Part shown: positions 55,530 through 64,000 of the stretch, piece by piece | Numbering within the stretch: position 1 is the first letter of the stretch | Layout: every line of letters begins with the position of its first letter | DNA from: Oleiphilus sp. | GTDB taxonomy: Bacteria; Pseudomonadota; Gammaproteobacteria; Pseudomonadales; Oleiphilaceae | Assembly (NCBI GenBank): GCA_006212045.1 | Contig: PZPK01000006.1 | Span: forward strand, 1-64,000 | Direction: 5' to 3' | Length of the DNA stretch: 64,000 nt | Notes under the pieces: model-generated | Seen by the model: the letters and a program-made list of their open reading frames with translations, nothing else | The model's database searches: none | Told to the model about the DNA's origin: nothing | Program-made: the position numbers and the translations under genes

Positions 55530-57698
55530 TTATTGACCCACGGTTGCCACAATATTGATCTGTTTGTTATCCGGTACTTCCTGATAAGACAGTACCCGCA
55601 TGGCTTCAATACTGACTCGAATAAAGCGCGCCAGTAATGGCCTGAGCGGCGCTGAAACCAGCAGTATCGCGGGCTTCCCGAGCATTTCCTGACGCTGAGC
55701 AGATTCGCTTAAAGAGCGTTGCAGAGACTCAACAATCTGTGGCTCCAACACCAGTCCCATGTCATCACTCACGCCGGATTTTTGTGATTGATGTACTGAC
55801 TTAAGCAATAGCTGTTCCAGATCCGGTTCTAGTGTGATAACCGGTATTTCCGGCTCGGCACCACAGAGTCCCTGAACGATCAACCGCTTCAGGGCCATAC
55901 GGCAGGATTCGGTCAATTGTGTGGCATCCGTTGAGGCCGGAGAAACATTCACCAGGGCTTCGGCAATCGAGCGCATATCGCGGATGGGGACATCCTCGAT
56001 CAACAGGTTCTGCAACACCTTCAGCAATAGGCTGACCGACACGCAATTCGGGACAAGCTCTTCTGCCAGTTTCGGGGACACCTTGGTCAACTGATCCAGC
56101 CACTGCTGCACTTCCTCATGACCGATCAATTCATTGGCATGTTTCTGGAGAATCAGGTTCAGGTGGGTTGCCACCACCGTGCTGGCATCCACCACGGTAT
56201 AGCCGAGCGTTTGCGCGTGGTCTTTCTGACTCGACTCTATCCAGATGGCATCAAGACCAAATGCCGGATCTCTTCCTTCAATCCCATCCACCTTCCCGAA
56301 GACCTGGCCCGGATTGATCGCCAGCTCGCGCTCCGGATGAATCTCGGCTTCTGCAATATTGACTCCCATCAGCGTCACGCGATAAACATTCGGCATCAGA
56401 TCCAGATTATCCCGGATATGGACGGAGGGCATCAGAAACCCAAGCTCCTGCGATAGTTTTTTACGTACGCCTTTGATCCGGCCGAGCAACTGTCCACCTT
56501 GGGCTTTGTCTACCAGCGGTATCAGTCGATAGCCGACTTCCAGACCGACAATATCCACGGCCGTCACATCGTCCCAGCCCAGTTCCCTTGGCTGCGCGTC
56601 TGAATCCGCCTGCCCACCCGGCAACGCATCGAGTGCCTGCCCGGTCACCGCATCCTGAACAGCTCCGCCCATTCCTCCTCGCGCAGGCATGGGCCCATCA
56701 TAACTTTCCACCTCAGCTTGCCTGATGTTTTTGTCGGCATACCAGGCCAGCGCGCCTACCAGTCCGCCCAGACCAAGAAAAGCAATGTGAGGCATACCGG
56801 GAACCAGACCAAGAACAATCAGAATGCCGGATGCAATATAGAGTGCCTTCGGTGACACAAACATTTGGTTCAGTACCTGGCTGGACATGTCCTGAGTCGT
56901 ACTGACCCGCGTCACCATAATGGCTGCAGCCGTCGAAAGTAGCAGAGACGGGATCTGGGCAACCAGACCGTCACCGATCGTCAACAACGAGTACTTCTGC
57001 ATGGCATCGTTGAATTCGAGATCATGCTGCAGGATACCAATGCTAAGCCCACCAATGATGTTGATCGCCAGAATCAGCAAGCCGGCGACCGCATCGCCCC
57101 GAACGAATTTGCTCGCGCCATCCATAGAGCCGTAGAAATCGGCCTCTTCCGCCACTTCCGATCTGCGTGATTTGGCCTCCTGCTGGTCGATAATGCCTGC
57201 ATTCAGATCAGCATCGATCGCCATCTGCTTGCCCGGCATGGCGTCCAGGGTAAAACGCGCGCTGACCTCCGAGACCCGACCGGCACCCTTGGTGACGACC
57301 ACAAAGTTGATAATCATCAGGATGGCAAACACCACCAGACCAACCGCATAATTACCGCCGATCACCACCTCACCAAAGGCTTCGATGACCTTACCGGCAG
57401 CATCTCCGCCTTCGTGGCCATGCAGCAGCACTACCCGTGTTGACGCGACGTTCAGTGCCAGACGCAGCAATGTAGCAACCAACAGCACCGTCGGAAAAAT
57501 GGCAAACTCCATCGGCCGCATGGCATAGACACAGACCAGCAGTACCACCAGTGACAAGGCAATATTGAAAGTAAACAGCAGATCGAGCAAAAATGGCGGG
57601 ACCGGCAAGGTCATCATACCCAGCATCCCGACTAACAGGATGGGTACAGCCATATTGGCCTGAACAAGCTTTAACTGACTCATGGCAGAAGTAGGCAT
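55530..57698 (-). CDS. flhA: Flagellar export apparatus protein FlhA
   Basis: 722 residues. About eight N-terminal membrane helices include the FHIPEP landmark region (PTVLLVATLLRLALNVASTRVVLLHG and AGRVSEVSARFTLDAMPGKQMAIDADLNAG). A ~360-residue cytoplasmic domain follows that docks export substrates and chaperones. It is a core part of the type III export gate. The ATG at 57698 is preceded by GAGAT. A possible sigma-54 promoter lies about 95 bases upstream. Confidence 0.98.
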   Translation of the reverse strand: MPTSAMSQLKLVQANMAVPILLVGMLGMMTLPVPPFLLDLLFTFNIALSLVVLLVCVYAMRPMEFAIFPTVLLVATLLRLALNVASTRVVLLHGHEGGDAAGKVIEAFGEVVIGGNYAVGLVVFAILMIINFVVVTKGAGRVSEVSARFTLDAMPGKQMAIDADLNAGIIDQQEAKSRRSEVAEEADFYGSMDGASKFVRGDAVAGLLILAINIIGGLSIGILQHDLEFNDAMQKYSLLTIGDGLVAQIPSLLLSTAAAIMVTRVSTTQDMSSQVLNQMFVSPKALYIASGILIVLGLVPGMPHIAFLGLGGLVGALAWYADKNIRQAEVESYDGPMPARGGMGGAVQDAVTGQALDALPGGQADSDAQPRELGWDDVTAVDIVGLEVGYRLIPLVDKAQGGQLLGRIKGVRKKLSQELGFLMPSVHIRDNLDLMPNVYRVTLMGVNIAEAEIHPERELAINPGQVFGKVDGIEGRDPAFGLDAIWIESSQKDHAQTLGYTVVDASTVVATHLNLILQKHANELIGHEEVQQWLDQLTKVSPKLAEELVPNCVSVSLLLKVLQNLLIEDVPIRDMRSIAEALVNVSPASTDATQLTESCRMALKRLIVQGLCGAEPEIPVITLEPDLEQLLLKSVHQSQKSGVSDDMGLVLEPQIVESLQRSLSESAQRQEMLGKPAILLVSAPLRPLLARFIRVSIEAMRVLSYQEVPDNKQINIVATVGQ

Positions 57699-57790
57699 AG
57701 ATCTCTTTCAGACAACTCCGGTTAATTCCGCAAAATGATTCCGCAATGGTGCGACGGAAACCCGACACATTTTGTTCCTTCTCCCGCTTC

Positions 57791-57806
57791 TGCAAGAAGT
57801 ACACCC
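57791..57806 (-). promoter_or_regulatory. Candidate sigma-54 promoter of flhA
   Basis: On the minus strand GG and GC are ten bases apart, with a perfect -12 box (TTGCA) but a weak -24 box (GGGTGT). In Pseudomonas, flhA is transcribed by sigma-54 with FleQ, and the distance to the gene is suitable. The match alone would not be convincing. Confidence 0.3.
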
Positions 57807-57939
57807 ACTTCTGAATTGTTTTTGCTTTTTACTTGCAAGCGCTGCACAGATACACTTTCAGAACTTAGAAGAAGGGTCTAAAAAACGCCCTTTCAAGATG
57901 CCTTAATAGACACTGATCTGCGACTCAACAGGAGCCACA

Positions 57940-59007
57940 TTGAATTCATTGCGTGTACTGGCGGGACCTGAAGCCTATCAACGAATTAAACAGAATGGCC
58001 TAACACCTGACGCTGTCGACGCCATTTTTGGCGCTTCTGGCGCCGCCAAGTGGCTGGCGATTCAGGGCTTGGACAAAGCGATCTTCGGACAGTGGATTCA
58101 CAAACGCAGAAAGGATCTGCATTTGTTCGGCACCTCTATTGGCGCATGGAAGCTGGCAGCGGCCGCAAGCGCAAAGCCCGAGGTCGCCATGGACCAGCTC
58201 GCCGAGGCGTACATTGCTCAGCGCTACAACAAACAGACACGCCCGGAAGATGTCGCAGCCGAAGCCGAAAGAATTCTGAATGCATTTCTGCACGCAGAAG
58301 ACATCGAGGCTATCCTTCAAAACGCAAAGGTCCATCTGCACATCGGCACCATTCGAAGTAAAGGACTGCTGGCAAGTGATCGCCGTGCTCATCTGGCTCT
58401 GGCAATGCTGCAACTGGCCCTGAAAAATGTCGGCGGCCGGGATGCCCTTAAGCAGTCGATGGAGCGTGTATTATTCAGCACAAGTCCCGAGCAATTCCCG
58501 CTGTTTAGAGGGGATGGCTACAAGACGCAACGCTTCCCCTTGAACCGATCAAACATTAAAAAAGCCCTGCTGGCCTCTGGATCCATCCCCTATGTGCTAC
58601 CTGCCGTTAGAGACATTCCCGGAGCAGAGCCCGGAAGTTACCGGGATGGAGGCATGCTCGACTATCACCCTGTGCCATCAAACTTCAGCCGGTTCGAGGG
58701 ACTGATTCTTTACCCTCACTTTTATCCACACCTGATACCCGGCTGGTTCGACAAGACCTACAAAAAACGCCGGGCAAGCGGTTCCATTGTCAATAATGTC
58801 GTTGTGCTGACACCAAGCGAAGATTTTGTGGCACGGCTTCCCTACCAGAGGATTCCCGACCGAAAGGACTTCAAGCGTTTTCTGGGACGGGATGATGAAC
58901 GTGAGCGGGTCTGGAGAGCAGGATTGGCAGCCAGCCAGGAACTCGGCGAGGACTTTCTGGAAGCCGTGCGCAGCGGTGACATTGCGTCCCGGCTTGAACG
59001 ACTTTAG
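57940..59007 (+). CDS. Patatin-like phospholipase family protein
   Basis: 355 residues. The nucleophile is S66 in FGTSIGAWK (GxSxG), and the second catalytic residue is the Asp in YRDGGMLDYH. Patatin-type enzymes are lipid acyl hydrolases. No signal peptide is seen. The glycine-rich oxyanion loop near the start reads FGASGAAKW, a slight variation on the usual GGGxRG. TTG start at 57940 has AGGAG six bases upstream, and no better start exists. It is the only plus-strand gene in the flagellar region, between flhA and flhB. Confidence 0.87.
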   Translation: MNSLRVLAGPEAYQRIKQNGLTPDAVDAIFGASGAAKWLAIQGLDKAIFGQWIHKRRKDLHLFGTSIGAWKLAAAASAKPEVAMDQLAEAYIAQRYNKQTRPEDVAAEAERILNAFLHAEDIEAILQNAKVHLHIGTIRSKGLLASDRRAHLALAMLQLALKNVGGRDALKQSMERVLFSTSPEQFPLFRGDGYKTQRFPLNRSNIKKALLASGSIPYVLPAVRDIPGAEPGSYRDGGMLDYHPVPSNFSRFEGLILYPHFYPHLIPGWFDKTYKKRRASGSIVNNVVVLTPSEDFVARLPYQRIPDRKDFKRFLGRDDERERVWRAGLAASQELGEDFLEAVRSGDIASRLERL

Positions 59008-59068
59008 AACGCAAAACGCAACGTTAAACGCGACATGCATCCGGTGATGAACAAATTGTCAGGCCAGA

Positions 59069-59980
59069 TCAATCGGCCTGGCAGTACTGTACCTCAGCCT
59101 GCAATGTGGGACGGGTATTGCCGGCACAATAAAGATCCATTCTGGAACGCCCCTGCTCACTGCGCGCGTAGAGACAAAGTTGATGGCCCAGATAATTGGG
59201 CCCCTTGAAGTGCACCGTGGTCACAATTTTATGGATTCCCGATGCAAATGCCTCGCGCATCGCCCGGCTTGATGTCGGCTCTACCCGATCCAGTGCTGTC
59301 GCGAACACGCACAAGCCATGAATCAGGTCGCGCTCAAAACCGAGTAAGCGCGCTGCGTATTTGGACACATGAATCGGATTATAATCTCCGGTCAAACGCG
59401 CGTAGTGCAGACCTTTGCGCTTGTGCAAATGCCACTGTTCATGTGGCTGCATCGCATCCACGGGCAGGACCGGCAAACAGGGCAATGCTTCGGCTGACTT
59501 AGCCGTTCCCGGAAAACGGCCGCGTACAAAGTAGCCTGAACGGCTACTCCAGATGACACGACCATCCTGTTCAAGCAGGTTTTCCAACTCGATTTCAAGA
59601 CCCTTTTCGAGTACGCGCACCTCCCGGATTTGCACCTGTAGATGAAATCGCAGGTCAGGATCGACCGGTGCATATTGCTCAATCACGTTGTACTTGTGCA
59701 CCGCACCCAAAAAACTGAAAGGCGCTGTCTGGCGGGATAACAGGGCGATTTGTAAGGGGCTTATCAAGACCTGCGGAAACAGCACAGGAACCGAAACATC
59801 AGCGTTTGTTTCACAAATGTTGCGGTATCGGGATAAGCGATGGCTATCTAGTCTGACGTTCTCCTGCCGCAACACCAGATCGCGATAGTTCCAGTCGGAC
59901 AAAAGCCTTTTCTTTGCCGGCAAGGCCAGTTTCATCAGGCTCCACAAAATACCGGGTGTGCTGTTGTAAACCTTGATCAT
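59069..59980 (-). CDS. MaoC-like acyl dehydratase (double hotdog)
   Basis: 303 residues. The C-terminal half holds the MaoC/hydratase-2 motif RLTGDYNPIHVSKYAARLLGFERDLIHGLCVF with the catalytic Asp and His. The N-terminal half looks like a second, degenerate hotdog domain. Such proteins hydrate or dehydrate enoyl-CoA or enoyl-ACP thioesters; the substrate is unknown. It is convergent with the patatin gene (61-base gap) and lies between flhB and flhA. The ATG at 59980 has a weak ribosome site. Confidence 0.85.
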   Translation of the reverse strand: MIKVYNSTPGILWSLMKLALPAKKRLLSDWNYRDLVLRQENVRLDSHRLSRYRNICETNADVSVPVLFPQVLISPLQIALLSRQTAPFSFLGAVHKYNVIEQYAPVDPDLRFHLQVQIREVRVLEKGLEIELENLLEQDGRVIWSSRSGYFVRGRFPGTAKSAEALPCLPVLPVDAMQPHEQWHLHKRKGLHYARLTGDYNPIHVSKYAARLLGFERDLIHGLCVFATALDRVEPTSSRAMREAFASGIHKIVTTVHFKGPNYLGHQLCLYARSEQGRSRMDLYCAGNTRPTLQAEVQYCQAD

Positions 59981-60055
59981 TGCGTGCCAAGCCCCAGTGA
60001 AGTCAGCCTTATCCTTGCTTTCGAATACCCGACCTCCATATTAGTGGACACCTGG

Positions 60056-61192
60056 TTAATCATCCCGACGCAAGTCATCCGGGATTGGAAAGTCCGGCAT
60101 TTCAGGCCGGGGTGAAACACGACGCCTGAACTGTTTCAACTGGAACACATAAGCCAGTATCTGTGCCACCGCCATATAAAGTCCGGAAGGAATCTCTTCT
60201 CCTATTTCGGAATGGTAATACACCGAACGTGCCAATGGCGGTGCTTCAACAATTTCGACATCGTTGGCGTTCGCGATTTCCCGGATTTTCAATGCGATCT
60301 GGTCTCCGCCTTTCGCCAGCAGAATCGGCGCACTATCCGTTTCCGGTTTATAGCGCAGAGCGACCGAGTAATGCGTCGGGTTGGTGATCACCACGTCAGC
60401 TTGAGGCACGTCCTGCAACATGCGGCGTTGCGACATTTCGCGCTGCAACTGGCGAACCTTGCTTTTTACTTCCGGTTTGCCTTCCGTGTCCTTGAACTCA
60501 TCCTTGATTTCCTGCTTGGTCATTTTCAGGTTTTTCTGGTGATCGTAAATCTGAAAAGGCACATCCACCGCAACAATCAGCAGCATGGTGCATGAGAGAA
60601 AAAAGAAGCTCCACCCCAGAATTTGCGTAGCATGCCCCATGGCAGGTATGACCGCCTGATTCGACAAGCCCAACAATGACTCGGTTTGCGAGCGCAAGAT
60701 AATAATCGCAAAAAATAACACCACAGTGACTTTTGCAATCGCTTTGCCCAATTCCACCAGAGATTTCAGGGAGAACATGCGCCCAAGACCTTTGATCGGG
60801 TTGAGGCGGCTGAACTTTGGTGCAAGCGCTTTGGCCGACAATAGCCAGCCCCCCAAGGCGATGGATCCCGCAACTGAGGCAATAAACAGAAAGATCATCA
60901 AAGGGGCAAGCGCTTCAATCGCGAGAACTGCGGCGTTGGCCATATAGAGACCCATCTCATGGGTGTCATACATGGCAGCCCGCGGCAGGGCAAAGCTGCT
61001 GCGCATAATGCGCGTCATGGTATCGGCGATATGTGCCCCGGAGATCAGCAAACCTCCGGTGCCCATCATTAATATGGCCGCCGTAGTGAGCTCTTTGGAA
61101 CGGGGAACCTGCCCTTCCTCCTTCGCCTTTTCGAGGCGTCGGGGGGTGGGTTCTTCGGTTTTTTCCTGACTGCTGTCGTTATCTTCGGCCAT
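60056..61192 (-). CDS. flhB: Flagellar export switch protein FlhB
   Basis: 378 residues. Four membrane helices are followed by the cytoplasmic domain with the self-cleaving NPTH motif at residues 271-274 (VVITNPTHYSVALRY). FlhB switches export from rod/hook to filament substrates. The N-terminal DSSQEKTEEPTPRRLEKAKEEGQVPRS is the family start. It lies three bases after fliR and is the last gene of the fliNOPQR-flhB block. Confidence 0.98.
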   Translation of the reverse strand: MAEDNDSSQEKTEEPTPRRLEKAKEEGQVPRSKELTTAAILMMGTGGLLISGAHIADTMTRIMRSSFALPRAAMYDTHEMGLYMANAAVLAIEALAPLMIFLFIASVAGSIALGGWLLSAKALAPKFSRLNPIKGLGRMFSLKSLVELGKAIAKVTVVLFFAIIILRSQTESLLGLSNQAVIPAMGHATQILGWSFFFLSCTMLLIVAVDVPFQIYDHQKNLKMTKQEIKDEFKDTEGKPEVKSKVRQLQREMSQRRMLQDVPQADVVITNPTHYSVALRYKPETDSAPILLAKGGDQIALKIREIANANDVEIVEAPPLARSVYYHSEIGEEIPSGLYMAVAQILAYVFQLKQFRRRVSPRPEMPDFPIPDDLRRDD

Positions 61193-61195
61193 CTA

Positions 61196-61984
61196 TCAAG
61201 CTCCCTGCAGCTCTCGCAGATAGATAAAGGTTTCCTCGCTCAGCTTCTGAAACTGGGGCAAGAGGCCGGAGGTACTCACCCAAAGGATAAACAGGCCGAA
61301 CAGCATCGCGATCGGAAAGCCCAGGGCAAACACGTTCATTTGTGGCGCAGCCCGTGTCATCACACCAAAAGACAGATTGATGATCAGTACTGAGGTAATC
61401 GCCGGCAGCGCCAGCAGCAAGGCTGAAGCAAACATCCAGCTCACCCGGGTAAGAATGCTCCACAGCATTTCATGGTCGATACTTCCGGGACCGACAATGG
61501 TTGAGGAGATGGGCCACGAACGAAAACTTTCGACTATCACCTCGATCATGACGAGGTGGCCGTTCATGGCAAGAAACATCAGGGTTATCGCAATCAGGAA
61601 GATCTGGGATAACACCGGAACATTTACACCATTCGCGGGGTCCACCATGGACGCGAAGCCCAAACCCATCTGCATTGCAATCATCTGACCGGCGACGACA
61701 AACAACTGCATCAGCAACACAAACATAAAACCCATCAACGTACCGATCAGAATTTGTTGCAGGGTCACCATCACTGCCTCCAGGGACAGCGCATCTATTT
61801 CGGGGACTGCATCGATCATGGGGGCAACCGCCATGGTGACCAATATCGCCAGCCCCAGACGCACGCGCATAGGGACCAGTTGGGTACCAATAATCGGGAT
61901 TACCATAAAGAAACTGGCGATACGGAACAGCGGCCATAGCAGTTGTCCCATCCAGGCGCCTATCTGAGCGTCGGTTAAGACCAT
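61196..61984 (-). CDS. fliR: Flagellar export protein FliR
   Basis: 262 residues with about six membrane segments and the FliR regions FRIASFFMVIPIIGTQLVPMRVRLGLA and GLGFASMVDPANGVNVPVLSQ. It forms the export gate core with FliP and FliQ. It is three bases after fliQ and three before flhB. Confidence 0.97.
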   Translation of the reverse strand: MVLTDAQIGAWMGQLLWPLFRIASFFMVIPIIGTQLVPMRVRLGLAILVTMAVAPMIDAVPEIDALSLEAVMVTLQQILIGTLMGFMFVLLMQLFVVAGQMIAMQMGLGFASMVDPANGVNVPVLSQIFLIAITLMFLAMNGHLVMIEVIVESFRSWPISSTIVGPGSIDHEMLWSILTRVSWMFASALLLALPAITSVLIINLSFGVMTRAAPQMNVFALGFPIAMLFGLFILWVSTSGLLPQFQKLSEETFIYLRELQGA

Positions 61985-61987
61985 GCT

Positions 61988-62257
61988 CTAACCTATCAGA
62001 ATGGGAATATTCAAGATCAGGCGCTCGGAGAAATCGATGATCTTCTGCATCATATAGGGACCGGCTGCAACAATCACGAGCAAGGTAATCAGTAAGCGGG
62101 GCAGGAAGCTCAGCGTTTGCTCGTTAATCTGGGTTGCCGCCTGAAACACACTGACCAACAGCCCCACCAGCAAACTCGGTGTGAGAATCACCGCGACCAG
62201 AATGACAATAATCAGCACCGCTTCCCGTACAATATCCATCGCGACTTCTGGACTCAT
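61988..62257 (-). CDS. fliQ: Flagellar export protein FliQ
   Basis: 89 residues with two membrane helices (VLIIVILVAVILTPSLLVGLLVSVFQAATQINEQTLSFLP is diagnostic). Part of the FliPQR gate. A GGAGGTG site lies six bases before the ATG. Confidence 0.97.
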   Translation of the reverse strand: MSPEVAMDIVREAVLIIVILVAVILTPSLLVGLLVSVFQAATQINEQTLSFLPRLLITLLVIVAAGPYMMQKIIDFSERLILNIPILIG

Positions 62258-62278
62258 GTTTCACCTCCGCAGAATAGC

Positions 62279-63025
62279 CTAGATACCAAAACTGGCAGCC
62301 AGCGTACCCATAATCAGGGCCCAGCCATCAATCAGCACAAAGAACATGATTTTGAATGGCAGCGATATAATGATTGGAGACAACATCATCATACCCATGG
62401 CCATCAAAACGCTGGCCACAACCATATCGATAATGAGAAACGGCAGAAACAATAGAAAGCCGATCTGGAACGCCGTTTTCAATTCACTGGTCACAAACGC
62501 AGGCATCAGGACCCAGAAAGAAACATCTTCCGGGCTATTCGCCGTTTGGCCGGAAATACGCAGAAACAGCGCGATATCATCTTCCCGAGTCTGTCCCAGC
62601 ATAAACTCCCTGAACGGCAGACTGGCCGCTTTCACCGCATCCAAGGGCGCCAGCTCTTCCTGCATGTAGGGTTGTATGGCGCGCTGATTGACCTGTTCAA
62701 GCACTGGCAACATGATAAAAATGGTCAGAAACAGGGTCAGCCCCAGAATAATCTGATTGGAGGGTGTTTGTTGCAGCCCCAAAGCTTGGCGCAGGATGGA
62801 AAATACAATCACGATGCGCGTGAACGATGTCATCATCATCAACATTGCCGGCAGAAAGGTCAGCGCGGTCATCAACGCCAGAATCTGCAGGGTGACCGAA
62901 TAGGATTGCGAACCATCGGCATTGGTCACCAGCTGCACAGCCGGAATGCCGCCATCGGCCGCCCAAACACTGCCGCTGCCCAGCAGCAGAATGCTCAGGC
63001 CTGCACGTATGAAGTTGGAAAGCAT
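62279..63025 (-). CDS. fliP: Flagellar export protein FliP
   Basis: 248 residues. A cleavable signal peptide (ending VWAAD) precedes the FliP core: [40 protein letters not shown] and the C-terminal [24 protein letters not shown]. It forms the main ring of the export gate. ATG at 63025 lies one base after the fliO stop; a longer frame to 63097 overlaps fliO and is rejected. Confidence 0.97.
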   Translation of the reverse strand: MLSNFIRAGLSILLLGSGSVWAADGGIPAVQLVTNADGSQSYSVTLQILALMTALTFLPAMLMMMTSFTRIVIVFSILRQALGLQQTPSNQIILGLTLFLTIFIMLPVLEQVNQRAIQPYMQEELAPLDAVKAASLPFREFMLGQTREDDIALFLRISGQTANSPEDVSFWVLMPAFVTSELKTAFQIGFLLFLPFLIIDMVVASVLMAMGMMMLSPIIISLPFKIMFFVLIDGWALIMGTLAASFGI

Positions 63026-63026
63026 A

Positions 63027-63635
63027 CTAGTCGTGGTCCTGCGTTGTTGGCTGGCGCGCCAGCAAGCCCTGCAATTTGCTGGCAAAATCGTTGCCACCCT
63101 TCATCTCGTTTTCAGTAAATATCGGCTGATCAAAGGTGTGCAGCAAATTGATATTCTGCGATGTGACACCAAGCAACAATTGCTGACCGTTCACGTCGAT
63201 CAGAGCTACTTTTTCTCGCGCACCCAGCGGCAATACCGCCAGTACCTTCATACCTCGCATTCCCATCGCATTCAGGCCGCCAAGTCGTTTCAGCAACCAG
63301 GCCACCAAAAGAATCAAGGCAATGATGCCGAGCAGGCCCAAAAGAACAACCGGCCAGTTCGAGACCTCGCTGACTCGAGGGCGTGGTGCAAGTACCGGAT
63401 GCTCAGACGGTGCAGCCGATATATTTTCAGCCCTTGCTGAATCCCCGGATACAGGCTGCGGGGCATTGGAGGTGGAGGATTTCTCGCTGGCTTGTGGTAC
63501 TTCTTGACGGGATTCGGGTAAGGCCTGAACGCTACCGGACGATTCCTCTTGCTGCACACTGGCAAAACCGGCAGGCGCGTATGTACCCGTCAATACCAGC
63601 ATCAGACCAAACAGCAGACTGCCACGTTTTAACAT
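63027..63635 (-). CDS. fliO: Flagellar protein FliO
   Basis: About 202 residues. A signal peptide-like start is followed by a Ser/Pro/Glu-rich periplasmic stretch, a membrane helix ([27 protein letters not shown]) and the FliO domain ([29 protein letters not shown]). FliO helps assemble FliP. ATG at 63635 has GGGG just upstream; a GTG at 63644 overlapping the fliN stop is the alternative. Confidence 0.93.
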   Translation of the reverse strand: MLKRGSLLFGLMLVLTGTYAPAGFASVQQEESSGSVQALPESRQEVPQASEKSSTSNAPQPVSGDSARAENISAAPSEHPVLAPRPRVSEVSNWPVVLLGLLGIIALILLVAWLLKRLGGLNAMGMRGMKVLAVLPLGAREKVALIDVNGQQLLLGVTSQNINLLHTFDQPIFTENEMKGGNDFASKLQGLLARQPTTQDHD

Positions 63636-63643
63636 GAACCCCA

Positions 63644-64000
63644 CTAGTTCAGGCGCCTGATTCGCTCGCTGGGACTGACAACATCGGTCAGGCGAATACC
63701 GAACTTCTCGTTCACCATCACGACCTCGCCATGCGCAATCAAGGTACCATTGACCAGCACATCCAAAGGTTCACCCGCGAGACGGTCCAGTTCAATCACG
63801 GACCCCTGGTTCAATTGCAGGAGATTACGAATGGGGATGGAAGTATTACCCACTTCCATCGAAATCGTGACAGGAATGTCCAGAATGACATCCAGATCCG
63901 GGGTATCACCGCCACTCCCCAAACCGGCTGCTGCCTGTTGCGGTGCACCGGCACTGAAGTTTTCCAGCGGAGCAGACTCGATACCGTCATCTTCCCCCTC
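63644..64000 (-). CDS. fliN: Flagellar motor switch protein FliN (partial, 5' end outside window)
   Basis: The C-terminal ~118 residues are present. The sequence runs from an acidic, Gly/Ala-rich N-terminal tract into the SpoA/FliN domain: DVILDIPVTISMEVGNTSIPIRNLLQLNQGSVIELDRLAGEPLDVLVNG and the ending VNEKFGIRLTDVVSPSERIRRL. It forms the lower part of the C-ring and binds CheY-P. The start codon is beyond position 64000. Confidence 0.96.
   Translation of the reverse strand, partial: EGEDDGIESAPLENFSAGAPQQAAAGLGSGGDTPDLDVILDIPVTISMEVGNTSIPIRNLLQLNQGSVIELDRLAGEPLDVLVNGTLIAHGEVVMVNEKFGIRLTDVVSPSERIRRLN

Overview
The window is chromosomal DNA from a marine, lipid- and hydrocarbon-oriented gammaproteobacterium, probably near Marinobacter, Alcanivorax or Ketobacter. 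The evidence for this is a 662-residue two-domain fatty acyl-CoA reductase that closely resembles, from memory, the Marinobacter wax-ester enzyme. It is supported by an AlmA-like alkane/ketone monooxygenase, malate:quinone oxidoreductase, and a Pseudomonas-type flagellar/chemotaxis cluster (fleN, motC/motD, parC/parP). No rRNA, tRNA, insertion sequence, prophage or CRISPR array was recognised.

Left part (1-13.4 kb): a degenerate array of 7-bp repeats cut by the window edge, a 2-Cys peroxiredoxin, the fatty acyl-CoA reductase, a large M16 metalloprotease with a lipoprotein signal, and a 1664-codon surface-protein ORF. That ORF appears to join two exported proteins in frame: an Ig-like/thrombospondin-3 protein ending in a GlyGly-CTERM-like sorting tail, and an outer-membrane beta-barrel with its own signal peptide. 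An orphan solute-binding protein and recX follow.

Middle part (13.7-34.3 kb): a DUF349 coiled-coil protein, then the conserved cell-shape block on the minus strand (mreC-mreD-maf-rng-yhdP-nitrilase). mreC seems to start at an ATT codon behind a strong Shine-Dalgarno site. About 8 kb lies between mreC and mreB, which are normally adjacent. It holds mqo, a small membrane protein, an almA/hydrolase/SDR operon, an AraC-family regulator, a lipoprotein hydrolase and a second 7-bp repeat array. mreB follows, divergent from gatCAB.

Right part (34.6-64 kb): gatCAB, a second orphan solute-binding protein, a DUF1439 protein, rimO, an extended SDR and a possible PilZ-like protein. Then comes a minus-strand flagellar/chemotaxis supercluster which, in transcription order from the right edge, reads fliN(partial)-fliO-fliP-fliQ-fliR-flhB, flhA-flhF-fleN-fliA, cheY-cheZ-cheA-cheB-motC-motD, parC-parP, cheW-DUF2802. 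Two lipid-type genes (MaoC-like dehydratase, patatin) sit between flhB and flhA. A good sigma-28 promoter precedes cheY, and weaker sigma-54 candidates precede flhA and cheW.

Start codons were re-chosen by eye from ribosome-binding sites and family alignments recalled from memory. No database search was run, so family names rest on motifs, length and gene order.
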